In this document: in pieces, positions 6,135-12,126 of the stretch
How the letters are laid out: each line of letters opens with the position of its first letter
Position numbering within the stretch: position 1 is the stretch's first letter
From: Allobrachymonas sp.
GTDB taxonomy: Bacteria; Pseudomonadota; Gammaproteobacteria; Burkholderiales; Burkholderiaceae_C
NCBI GenBank assembly: GCA_030538335.1
Contig: JAUNUE010000031.1
Location: 1-12,126 of the forward strand
Length of the DNA: 12,126 nt
Direction: 5' to 3'
The notes under the pieces: generated by a model
Database searches by the model: none
The model's input: the letters and a program-made list of their open reading frames with translations, nothing else
Told to the model about the DNA's origin: nothing
Translations under genes and position numbers: made by a program

Positions 6135-6974
6135 TCAGGACTGGTGCCAGTCCACCCAACCCCACCACCAGGTTGCCAGCACGATCAGGCCAAAAGCAAT
6201 GCGGTACCAGGCAAAAGGGATGAAATCATTGTTGGAAATGAAACGCAGCAACCAGCGCACACACAACCACGCGCTGATGAAGGCCAGCACCAGCCCGACC
6301 AGAAACACCGGAACGACATCCCAGGTCAGCATATCGCGCACCTTGTACAGGCTGTAGACGCCTGCACCAATCAAGGTGGGAATGGCCAGAAAAAACGAAA
6401 ACTCGGTGGCCACCTTGCGCTCCAGCCCGCACAGCATGCCGCCGATGATGGTGGCGCCGCTGCGGCTGGTGCCGGGAATCATCGCCGTGCATTGCACCAG
6501 GCCCACTTTCAGGGCGTCCCACGGCGTCATGGCTTCCACGCTGGTGATACGCGCCGTGGTTTGGCGGCGCTCGGCCCACAAAATGACAAACGCGCCGAGA
6601 ATGAAGGTCGTGGCCACCACCTGCGGCGTAAACAGATGGGCCTTGATGGCCTTGCCAAACAGCAAGCCCAGAATCACCGCCGGCAAAAAGGCGATGAAGA
6701 TATTGAGCGCCAGCTTTTGCGAATCGCGCGAGTTGGGCAGTGTGACCACGGTGCTGCGGATTTTTTGCCAGTACACCAGAATCACGGCAAAGATGGCACC
6801 TGTCTGGATGGCAATGTCAAACGCATCGGCTTTTTCCTTGCTGAAGGGCGGTGCAGCAAAATTGATCAATGCGCCCGTCAAAATCAAATGTCCGGTGGAT
6901 GAAATGGGCAAAAACTCGGTCAGCCCCTCCACCACGCCCATCAAGGCAGCCTTCAGCAACAACAACATATCCAC
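6135..6974 (-). CDS. uppP: undecaprenyl-diphosphatase UppP (BacA)
   Basis: This 279-residue polytopic inner-membrane enzyme removes a phosphate from undecaprenyl diphosphate to recycle the lipid carrier for peptidoglycan, LPS and O-antigen synthesis; overexpression in E. coli gives bacitracin resistance. Both signature motifs are intact: EGLTEFLPISSTGHL (16-30), with Glu16, Glu20, Ser26 and His29, and PGTSRSGATI (167-176), with Arg171. Length and multiple helices match the family. The start is GTG 6972-6974: it gives the usual MDxLLLLKA N terminus and is preceded by AGG (minus strand of 6981-6983) with a 6-base spacer; an in-frame ATG lies two codons further in. An inverted repeat GGACTGG/CCAGTCC (6138-6153) sits in its last codons. 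It is separated from benE upstream by 140 bases that include a strong hairpin. Confidence 0.96.
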   Translation of the reverse strand: MDMLLLLKAALMGVVEGLTEFLPISSTGHLILTGALINFAAPPFSKEKADAFDIAIQTGAIFAVILVYWQKIRSTVVTLPNSRDSQKLALNIFIAFLPAVILGLLFGKAIKAHLFTPQVVATTFILGAFVILWAERRQTTARITSVEAMTPWDALKVGLVQCTAMIPGTSRSGATIIGGMLCGLERKVATEFSFFLAIPTLIGAGVYSLYKVRDMLTWDVVPVFLVGLVLAFISAWLCVRWLLRFISNNDFIPFAWYRIAFGLIVLATWWWGWVDWHQS

Positions 6975-7079
6975 AAAACACCTGCTTTCCCAAATCTGGC
7001 ACGGGCAACGCGCTCATGCACGCGGCGCATTATCCTCCTGCGTCATGCATGCTGCGCGTTTGCGCTCCACCGTATTTTC

Positions 7080-7107
7080 GTAGGGTGGGTGCTTGCACCC
7101 ACCCTAC
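7080..7107. repeat. 12-bp perfect stem-loop (REP-like) between benE and uppP
   Basis: GTAGGGTGGGTG (7080-7091) pairs perfectly with CACCCACCCTAC (7096-7107) around a CTTG loop. It lies 7 bases beyond the stop of the benE-family gene, between it and uppP. GTAGGGTGGG-type palindromes recur between genes in many bacterial genomes, so this is probably a REP-like unit. It could also stop or protect the transporter transcript; no U-tract follows on the minus strand (GAAAATACG), so it is not a textbook terminator. Confidence 0.65.
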
Positions 7108-7114
7108 CCTCCAT

Positions 7115-8317
7115 CTACGTGCGCGGTCTGGCCACGTTTTGTGCCAACAAGGCCAACACACCAGCCACCACGCCCCAGAAGGCTGAGCCTATGCCCAGCA
7201 GCTCCACGCCACTCAAGGTAACGAGAAAAGTAATCACGCCCACCTCACGGTGGCGCGGCGCTTCAAGCGCCCCGACCAAGCCGCTGCCGATGGTCGAGAG
7301 TAAGGCCAGCCCGGCAATGGCCTGCACCAATTCTGCGGGGAAAGCCTGCAGCACGCCCGCCACCGCCACGCCCATGACGCCAATCACCAGCATGCACACA
7401 CCCCACACGATCGCCGCGGTGTAGCGCTTGTTGCGGTCAGGGTGGGCTTCATCCCCCATGCAAATACCCGCAGTAATGGCGGCCAGGTTCAGCGCATAGC
7501 CACCGAACGGCGCGAGCAGCAGGTTGACCAGCGCCGTAAACGTGATGATGGGCGAAATGGGCAGCGGGTAGCCCGTGGCGCGTGCCACGGCTACGCCGGG
7601 CAGGTTTTGCGAGGCCATGGTTACCACAAACAACGGCAGCGCCAGGCTGGTAATGGCCTGCCAGGTGAACCGCGGCATGGTAAAAAGGGGCACGGCCATG
7701 CCCCAGTGCACGGCGCCCATATGCAGCATGCCAGCGCCCCAGGCAAACAGCACGCCCGCCAGCAAGGTCAGCACCACGGCATAACGCGGCAAAAAACGCT
7801 TGCCCAGCAAATAGACCAACAGCATGGCAATAACCAGCCCCGGCGTTTTGCCCGCGGCGCCAAAGGCCTGCATGGCAAAACGCGCCAGCACACCCGCCAG
7901 CAGGGCCGATGCAACCGCCATCGGGATGCGGTTCATCAGCCGCTCAAACAGCCGCGTGGCACCTGCCAGCACAATCAACCCGGCGCTGACGATGAATGCG
8001 CCCATGGCCTCAGCCAATGCAAAACGCCCGCCCGCCGCTGCCGTAGCCAACACCACCGCGCCGGGGGTAGACCACGCAATCATCACCGGCATGCGCAAGA
8101 TCAGCGAGGGTACGATGCTGCAAATGGCGCAACCGATGCACAGCGCCCACACCCACGAGCCGATTTGCGCCGCATCAGCCCCAAAGCCCTTGGCTGCGCT
8201 GAAGATGATGGCAATAGAACTGGTAAAGCCCACCAGCGTGGCCACCAGCCCGGCGGTAACGGTGGTCAGCGAAAAGTCGCGGGCAAAACCAGCCAGCGAA
8301 AAGCGTTGCGCACTCAC
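7115..8317 (-). CDS. benE: BenE-family benzoate/H+ symporter-type transporter
   Basis: This 400-residue, very hydrophobic protein has about 12 predicted helices and is placed in the inner membrane. BenE-family marks are MASQNLPGVAVARATGYP (234-251), the APFGGYALNLAAITAGICMG segment (269-288) and the early GFTSSIAIIFSAA (30-42). Members import benzoate with protons, but many paralogues have unknown substrates, and no ben or cat catabolic genes lie nearby, so the substrate is not assigned. The start GTG overlaps the icd stop in GTGA (8314-8317), implying translational coupling; AGGTG on the minus strand lies about 14 bases upstream, inside icd. It is followed by a strong hairpin at 7080-7107. 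The family call is strong; the benzoate call is moderate. Confidence 0.9.
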   Translation of the reverse strand: MSAQRFSLAGFARDFSLTTVTAGLVATLVGFTSSIAIIFSAAKGFGADAAQIGSWVWALCIGCAICSIVPSLILRMPVMIAWSTPGAVVLATAAAGGRFALAEAMGAFIVSAGLIVLAGATRLFERLMNRIPMAVASALLAGVLARFAMQAFGAAGKTPGLVIAMLLVYLLGKRFLPRYAVVLTLLAGVLFAWGAGMLHMGAVHWGMAVPLFTMPRFTWQAITSLALPLFVVTMASQNLPGVAVARATGYPLPISPIITFTALVNLLLAPFGGYALNLAAITAGICMGDEAHPDRNKRYTAAIVWGVCMLVIGVMGVAVAGVLQAFPAELVQAIAGLALLSTIGSGLVGALEAPRHREVGVITFLVTLSGVELLGIGSAFWGVVAGVLALLAQNVARPRT

Positions 8318-9567
8318 ATGTGGTCAATCATCACCTGGCCAAAGCCCGAGCAACTGACCTGGTTGGCACCGGGCATGAGGCGGGCAAAGTCGTAGGTCAC
8401 GTTCTTGCTGGCAATGGCTTTTTTCATGCTGCTGATAATCAGGTCAGCCGCCTCTTTCCAGCCCATGTGGCGCAGCATCATCTCGGCACTGAGGATTTCG
8501 CTGCCGGGGTTGACGTAGTCTTTGCCTGCGTACTTGGGCGCCGTGCCGTGCGTGGCCTCGAACATGGCGACCGTGTCGCTCATGTTGGCGCCGGGGGCGA
8601 TACCGATGCCGCCCACTTGCGCGGCCAGCGCATCGCTGATGTAGTCGCCGTTGAGGTTGAGCGTGGCAATCACGCTGTATTCCGCCGGGCGCAGCAGAAT
8701 CTGCTGCAAAAAGGCATCGGCAATCGAATCCTTGATGGTGATGTCTTTGCCGGTTTTCGGGTTCTTGATCGTGACCCACGGGCCGCCGTCGAGCAACTGG
8801 CCGCCAAATTCCTTTTGCGCCAGCGCATAGGCCCAGTCACGAAAGCCCCCTTCGGTGTATTTCATGATATTGCCCTTGTGCACGATGGTCACGCTGGGCT
8901 TGTCGTTGTCGATCGCGTACTGGATCGCCTTGCGCACCAGACGCTCGGTGCCTTCGCGCGAAACGGGCTTGATGCCAATGCCCGAGGTTTCGGGGAAGCG
9001 GATCTTGGTCACGCCCATTTCTTCGGTCAAAAACTTGATGACTTTTTTGGCCTTGTCGCTTTCGGCCTCCCACTCCACCCCGGCATAGATGTCTTCGCTG
9101 TTTTCGCGGAAGATCACCATGTCAACTTTCTGCGGCTCTTTCACGGGCGAAGGCACGCCATCGAAATACTGCACCGGGCGCAGGCACACGTACAGATCCA
9201 GCTCCTGGCGCAACGCCACGTTCAGCGACCTGATGCCACCGCCCACCGGCGTGGTCAGCGGCCCCTTGATCGACACCACGTAATCTTTCAGCACCTGCAA
9301 GGTTTCTTCAGGCAGCCACACATCGGGGCCATACACCTGCGTGGATTTTTCACCTGCATACACCTCCATCCAGTGGATCTTGCGCTTGCCACCATAGGTT
9401 TTGGCAACCGCGGCGTCGACCACCTTGATCATCACGGGCGTGATGTCCATGCCCGTGCCGTCGCCCTCAATGTAGGGAATGATCGGCTCGTCGGGCACGC
9501 TCAATGACATATCGGCGTTGACGGTGATTTTTTGCCCTGCGGCGGGGACTTTGATGTGTTGGTACAT
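8314..9567 (-). CDS. icd: NADP-dependent isocitrate dehydrogenase
   Basis: This 417-residue protein is a full-length E. coli-type enzyme of the TCA cycle, oxidising isocitrate to 2-oxoglutarate and CO2 with reduction of NADP in the cytoplasm. Visible are YIEGDGTG (32-39), the substrate and regulatory loop GGGIRSLNVALRQELDLYVCLRP with Ser114, Asn116 and Arg120, ENSEDIYAG with the catalytic Tyr, HKGNIMKYTEG with the catalytic Lys, and the cofactor segment ATHGTAPKYAG, whose Lys-Tyr pair marks NADP use. Ser114 corresponds to the serine phosphorylated by AceK in E. coli, so control of the glyoxylate branch point is possible if aceK exists elsewhere. ATG 9567 follows GGAG (minus strand of 9573-9576) with a 5-base spacer. 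It lies 45 bases after hepT and overlaps the benE-family gene by 4 bases. Confidence 0.97.
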   Translation of the reverse strand: MYQHIKVPAAGQKITVNADMSLSVPDEPIIPYIEGDGTGMDITPVMIKVVDAAVAKTYGGKRKIHWMEVYAGEKSTQVYGPDVWLPEETLQVLKDYVVSIKGPLTTPVGGGIRSLNVALRQELDLYVCLRPVQYFDGVPSPVKEPQKVDMVIFRENSEDIYAGVEWEAESDKAKKVIKFLTEEMGVTKIRFPETSGIGIKPVSREGTERLVRKAIQYAIDNDKPSVTIVHKGNIMKYTEGGFRDWAYALAQKEFGGQLLDGGPWVTIKNPKTGKDITIKDSIADAFLQQILLRPAEYSVIATLNLNGDYISDALAAQVGGIGIAPGANMSDTVAMFEATHGTAPKYAGKDYVNPGSEILSAEMMLRHMGWKEAADLIISSMKKAIASKNVTYDFARLMPGANQVSCSGFGQVMIDHM

Positions 9568-9597
9568 GGTGGCTCCGGTTGATGAGATTTGGAATGG

Positions 9598-9605
9598 ATT
9601 TTATA
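9598..9605 (-). promoter_or_regulatory. possible -10 element for icd
   Basis: The 45-base gap between hepT and icd holds an AT-rich island that reads TATAAAAT on the minus strand, about 31 bases before the icd ATG. TATAAA or TAAAAT would each serve as a -10 with a short leader. No matching -35 hexamer is seen at 16-18 bases upstream, inside hepT. It suggests that icd need not depend on read-through from the TA genes, but the support is thin. Confidence 0.3.
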
Positions 9606-9612
9606 GGGCGAC

Positions 9613-9951
9613 TCAAGCACCGCGCAGCATCCCATCTACGGCGGCACCCAAGCCAGGCAGATGCTGATTCACAACGCCTGCAATGGTCAACGGATCAATA
9701 TCGCCCAGATAGTTGTGCACCAGGATGTTGCGAAAACCGCTGATCTGGCTCCAGGGGATGTGCGGGTACTGCGCTTTCAGTGGCTCGGGCAAGCGTTGCG
9801 TGGCTTCAGACAGGGTTTGCAGATTGCGCAGTGTGGCATCGTACAAAACCACATCCTTTGTCAAATCGCCCAGCGTCTGGATATGGCGGATGCGGGCAAT
9901 GGCATCTTGAATATGCAGCGCATAGACCTGCCAGGACTTGCCCGCATTCAT
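9613..9951 (-). CDS. hepT: HepT, HEPN-domain toxin of the MntA-HepT system
   Basis: This 112-residue, mostly helical protein belongs to the HEPN/DUF86 family. HepT toxins act on RNA in the cytoplasm (RNase activity, with tRNA targets reported) and are silenced by the partner nucleotidyltransferase. The signature Rx4HxY is intact as RNILVHNY: Arg74, His79 and Tyr81. In the characterised Shewanella oneidensis pair the equivalent tyrosine is AMPylated by MntA. ATG 9951 overlaps the mntA stop as ATGA (9948-9951). A full-consensus AGGAGG (minus strand of 9962-9967) lies 10 bases upstream inside mntA, so the toxin has a strong ribosome site of its own as well as likely coupling. Its end is 45 bases before icd. 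The length is normal for the family and nothing is truncated. Confidence 0.92.
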   Translation of the reverse strand: MNAGKSWQVYALHIQDAIARIRHIQTLGDLTKDVVLYDATLRNLQTLSEATQRLPEPLKAQYPHIPWSQISGFRNILVHNYLGDIDPLTIAGVVNQHLPGLGAAVDGMLRGA

Positions 9952-10238
9952 AGTTGTACGGCCTCCTGTTGTATTTGCCGGCGCATATGCGGGTTCAACT
10001 CATGCGCAGGTATCACATCCACCCGGCGTGCCAGCAACTCCGACAAACCCTGCGCCAACGGCAGGCGCTGCGCAAACAGGTCATAGCCGCGCGGCAAATC
10101 GACCAGAAAATCTACATCGCTGTCTTCCTGCTCCTGCCGCCGCGCCACAGAACCAAACACGCGGATGTTGGCAGCGCCAAAACGGCGCCCGAGCGCACGA
10201 ATGGCCTCACGTTGGTTAAGAATCTCGTCGAGCAACAT
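9948..10238 (-). CDS. mntA: MntA, minimal nucleotidyltransferase antitoxin
   Basis: This 96-residue minimal nucleotidyltransferase uses ATP to AMPylate and neutralise the HepT toxin. The catalytic motif GSx10DxD is exact: GSVARRQEQEDSDVD, with Gly29, Ser30, Asp41 and Asp43. The third acid is probably Asp74 in RRVDVIP. Length is typical for family members. ATG 10238 is preferred; the frame is open further upstream, but that stretch reads through the end of ubiD and lacks nucleotidyltransferase character. No Shine-Dalgarno precedes this ATG (the minus strand reads CCATCTCATCGCT), which contrasts with the strong site of hepT. It starts 37 bases after the ubiD stop on the same strand, so it may be transcribed from the ubiD promoter. 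The order antitoxin then toxin is that of known mntA-hepT pairs. Confidence 0.92.
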   Translation of the reverse strand: MLLDEILNQREAIRALGRRFGAANIRVFGSVARRQEQEDSDVDFLVDLPRGYDLFAQRLPLAQGLSELLARRVDVIPAHELNPHMRRQIQQEAVQL

Positions 10239-10275
10239 AGCGATGAGATGGTACAACAAAGTGTCTGCGCAGTGC

Positions 10276-11760
10276 CTACAACCCCAACTGCTCACACAGC
10301 GCCCGCGCCTTTTCAAGCACTTGCGCATCCATCTCGATCGGCCGCCCCCATTCGCGTTGCGTCTCGCCGGGCCATTTGTTGGTGGCGTCCAGCCCCATCT
10401 TGCTGCCCAGCCCGGCCACGGGTGAGGCAAAGTCGAGGTAGTCGATCGGCGTGTGCTCCATCATCACCGTGTCGCGCGCCGGGTCCATGCGCGTGCTCAT
10501 GGCCCAGACCACTTCTTTCCAGTCGCGCACGTCCACGTCTTCATCCACCACGACGATGAACTTGGTGTACATGAACTGGCGCAGGTAGCTCCACACACCC
10601 ATCATCACGCGCCTTGCGTGGCCCGCATATTGCTTGCGGATCTGCACCACCGCCATGCGGTAACTGCATGCCTCGGGCGGCAGGTAAAAATCGGTGATTT
10701 CGGCAAACTGGCGCTGCAGCAGCGGCACAAACAACTCGTTCATCGCCATACCCAGCACGGCGGGTTCATCCATCGGTTTGCCCGTGTAGGTGGAATGGTA
10801 GATCGGGTCGTGCCGCAGGCTGATGCGGTCTACGGTAAAGACCGGAAACTCCGCCTGCTCGTTGTAGTAACCCGTGTGATCGCCATAGGGGCCTTCCATG
10901 GCGTGCGCGTAACCGCTGGGGTGGTTCGCGTCGGGCTGGATATGGCCTTCAAGCACCATCTCGGCGCGTGCGGGCACTTGCAACGACACGCCCAGCGCAT
11001 CGGCCACCTCGGTGCGCCCGCCGCGCAACAAACCGGCAAACTGGTACTCCGACAGGGAGTCGGGCACAGGCGTAACCGCACCCAGCATGGTGGCCGGGTC
11101 AGCGCCCAATGCCACGGCTATCGGAAACGGTTCGCCAGGATGCGCCAGGGCATGGTCACGAAAGTCAAGCGCGCCGCCGCGGTGCGGCAGCCAGCGCATG
11201 ATGAGCTGGTTGTGCGACAGCACCTGCTGGCGGTAGATACCGAGGTTTTGCCGTTGCTTGTGCGGCCCGCGTGTAATCACCAAGCCCCAGGTGATGAGCG
11301 GCGCCACATCGCCCGGCCAGCAATGCTGAATGGGCAGGCGTGTCAGATCCACATCCTTGCCTTCCCACACCTGCTGCTGGCACGGGGCAGAACCCGTTTT
11401 TTTGGGCGCCATGTTGAGCAGTTGCTTGAGCAGGCCGCGCATCTCGAAAGCCTCGCGCAGGCTGTGCGGCGCTTGCGGCTCTTTCAAATCCGCCAGCACC
11501 TGGCCAAACGCGCGGATGTCTTGCACTTCTTGCACTCCCATCGCCTGCGCCACGCGCTGTTGCGTGCCAAACAGATTGCCCAGCACCGGCATGGTATGGC
11601 CGGGCACGTTCTCGAACAGCAACGCCGGGCCTTGCTTGCGCAACACGCGGTCGCACAGCGCCGTCATTTCCAGATGCGGCGACACCGGCTCGGCCACGCG
11701 GCGCAATTGGCCTTCGGCTTCCAGTTGGGCTATGAATTCACGCAGGTCACGATAAGTCAT
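10276..11760 (-). CDS. ubiD: UbiD, 4-hydroxy-3-polyprenylbenzoate decarboxylase
   Basis: This 494-residue UbiD-family decarboxylase removes the carboxyl group of 4-hydroxy-3-polyprenylbenzoate in ubiquinone biosynthesis, using prenylated FMN supplied by UbiX. Length is close to E. coli UbiD. Family marks are the N-terminal MTYRDLREFIAQLEAEGQL, the cofactor segment QNLGIYRQQVL (171-181) with Arg177, EMVLEGHI around residue 267-274, and AMEGPYGDHTGYYNE (287-301) with Glu289. The long C-terminal part has DEDVDVRDWKEVVWA and GSKMGLDATNKWPGE. ATG 11760 is chosen because AAGG (minus strand of 11767-11770) lies 6 bases upstream and the protein then begins as UbiD usually does; the 25-residue extension to 11835 is unlike the family. 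ubiX is not in the window. It is followed by mntA-hepT and preceded by repeat-rich DNA. Confidence 0.96.
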   Translation of the reverse strand: MTYRDLREFIAQLEAEGQLRRVAEPVSPHLEMTALCDRVLRKQGPALLFENVPGHTMPVLGNLFGTQQRVAQAMGVQEVQDIRAFGQVLADLKEPQAPHSLREAFEMRGLLKQLLNMAPKKTGSAPCQQQVWEGKDVDLTRLPIQHCWPGDVAPLITWGLVITRGPHKQRQNLGIYRQQVLSHNQLIMRWLPHRGGALDFRDHALAHPGEPFPIAVALGADPATMLGAVTPVPDSLSEYQFAGLLRGGRTEVADALGVSLQVPARAEMVLEGHIQPDANHPSGYAHAMEGPYGDHTGYYNEQAEFPVFTVDRISLRHDPIYHSTYTGKPMDEPAVLGMAMNELFVPLLQRQFAEITDFYLPPEACSYRMAVVQIRKQYAGHARRVMMGVWSYLRQFMYTKFIVVVDEDVDVRDWKEVVWAMSTRMDPARDTVMMEHTPIDYLDFASPVAGLGSKMGLDATNKWPGETQREWGRPIEMDAQVLEKARALCEQLGL

Positions 11761-11800
11761 GGGGTACCTTGTCTTGATAGTTTGTAAATAACCCGCTGAT

Positions 11801-11894
11801 CCGTTCAGGCCGAGGCCTGTGCTGCGCAAAGTCAAAGGGTATCGAAGCCTTGATGCAAGTTATTTTGCCCTTCGACTTTGCTCAGAGCGAACGG
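11801..11894. repeat. head-to-head pair of degenerate REP-like elements upstream of ubiD
   Basis: The left unit begins CCGTTC (11801-11806) and contains GCAAAGTCAAAGGG (11826-11839). The right unit, in the opposite orientation, contains CCCTTCGACTTTGC (11868-11881) and ends GCGAACGG (11887-11894). The 14-base cores match at 13 positions when inverted. The right unit resembles the widespread intergenic element of the form CCCTTCGACAxGCTCAG followed by GGCGAACGG. The left unit also holds a short palindrome, CAGGCC/GGCCTG (11806-11819). Together they would fold into a long imperfect hairpin between the ubiD promoter region and the right edge. Confidence 0.6.
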
Positions 11895-11952
11895 TTTGCA
11901 ATTATTCCTGGCACTTGTTTACCTTCAGAATCAGTGCATTTATTGGCTGTCT

Positions 11953-12071
11953 CCCTCACCCTAACCCTCTCCCGCAAGCGGGAGAGGGAACCATGCTCTG
12001 CATTTTTTCTGAACGCGAAGAAGGCAAAAGAATACTCCCTCTCCCCTCTGGGGAGAGGGCAGGGGTGAGGG
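11953..12071. repeat. BIME-like unit: two CCCTCTCCC palindromes in opposite orientation
   Basis: The first hairpin pairs CCCTCTCCCGC (11965-11975) with GCGGGAGAGGG (11978-11988). The second pairs CCCTCTCCCC (12037-12046) with GGGGAGAGGG (12050-12059). The outer flanks are also inverted copies: CCCTCACCC (11953-11961) on the left and GGGGTGAGGG (12062-12071) on the right. This is the architecture of paired REP elements common between genes in Proteobacteria. Short open frames that cross it on both strands are products of the repeat. Confidence 0.75.
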
Positions 12072-12097
12072 GCGGACCTTGCCACCACACATATGTT

Positions 12098-12126
12098 TCA
12101 AGCAGTCTTGGGCACAGAAGCAGGCA
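12098..12126 (-). CDS. possible 3' end of a minus-strand gene at the right edge
   Basis: Read on the minus strand the last 29 bases give codons for PASVPKTA and then TGA (12098-12100). A short Pro/Ala/Lys ending is plausible for a protein tail, and paired REP units such as the one just beyond it often follow gene ends. Eight codons cannot establish a frame, so this is only a pointer for whoever has the adjoining sequence. Confidence 0.2.

Noticed and set aside
7442..8395. Long open frame (317 codons) antisense to the BenE-family gene
   Set aside because: Its product is rich in Gln, His, Arg and Gly with no domain, typical of the antisense of a GC-rich membrane protein gene, whereas the opposite strand encodes an intact transporter.
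8320..9507. Open frame of 395 codons antisense to icd
   Set aside because: It mirrors the codon pattern of icd, whose catalytic motifs are all on the minus strand. It has no ribosome site or recognisable domain.
10239..10430. N-terminal extension of mntA by 64 residues
   Set aside because: It reads an alternative frame of the ubiD 3' end and is Arg/Trp-rich, unlike minimal nucleotidyltransferases, which start just before the first helix.
10453..11787. Open frame of 444 codons antisense to ubiD
   Set aside because: His/Arg/Gln-rich composition without motifs; UbiD on the minus strand explains the region.
11850..12088. Short open frames on both strands at the right edge
   Set aside because: They run across REP palindromes and translate as repeat-derived peptides (SLTLTLSRKRERE, PHPCPLPRGERE), a known false-gene pattern.
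1..12126. CRISPR arrays, tRNA/rRNA genes, insertion sequences, prophage genes
   Set aside because: No regularly spaced direct repeats, cloverleaf-type sequences, transposase motifs or phage proteins were seen on reading both strands; no profile search could be run.

Overview
The window looks like chromosomal DNA of a betaproteobacterium, most likely of the order Burkholderiales. The reasons are high G+C in most genes and recognisable proteobacterial forms of SuhB, UppP, NADP-dependent Icd, BenE and UbiD. This is inferred from protein resemblance only; there is no rRNA marker.

Left arm (1-3350, + strand). It holds the basic C-terminal tail of an unidentified protein (1-211), an AT-rich gene for an unrecognised four-helix membrane protein (276-995), a family 4 glycosyltransferase (1072-2175), and a deoxyinosine/hypoxanthine-type DNA glycosylase overlapping it by 8 bases (2168-2671). 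After a 235-base gap rich in inverted and tandem repeats comes a secreted protein built from six DGN repeats spaced 19-20 residues apart, probably a small beta-solenoid (2907-3350).

Middle (3394-5230). A SuhB-type inositol monophosphatase (- strand) converges on the solenoid gene across a 10-bp inverted repeat and is divergent from an alpha/beta hydrolase (4400-5230, + strand). The hydrolase runs tail to tail, with a 3-base gap, into the right-hand minus-strand block.

Right arm (5234-11760, all - strand). In transcription order: ubiD (ubiquinone biosynthesis decarboxylase), mntA-hepT (a complete toxin-antitoxin pair with a 4-base ATGA overlap), icd, a benE-family transporter overlapping icd by 4 bases (GTGA), uppP, and a DUF4136-like lipoprotein. 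The TA pair is an accessory module wedged between two housekeeping genes, 37 bases after ubiD and 45 bases before icd. A hairpin with a 12-bp stem separates benE from uppP.

Right edge (11761-12126). This is a repeat-rich intergenic stretch upstream of ubiD. It has a head-to-head pair of degenerate REP-like elements (11801-11894), then two CCCTCTCCC-type palindromes that together form a BIME-like unit (11953-12071). The last 29 bases may be the 3' end of another minus-strand gene.

No tRNA, rRNA, CRISPR array, insertion sequence or phage gene was seen. The most notable items are the MntA-HepT module with all its signature residues, the DGN-repeat secreted protein with its structured leader, the icd-benE overlap, and the AT-rich membrane protein.
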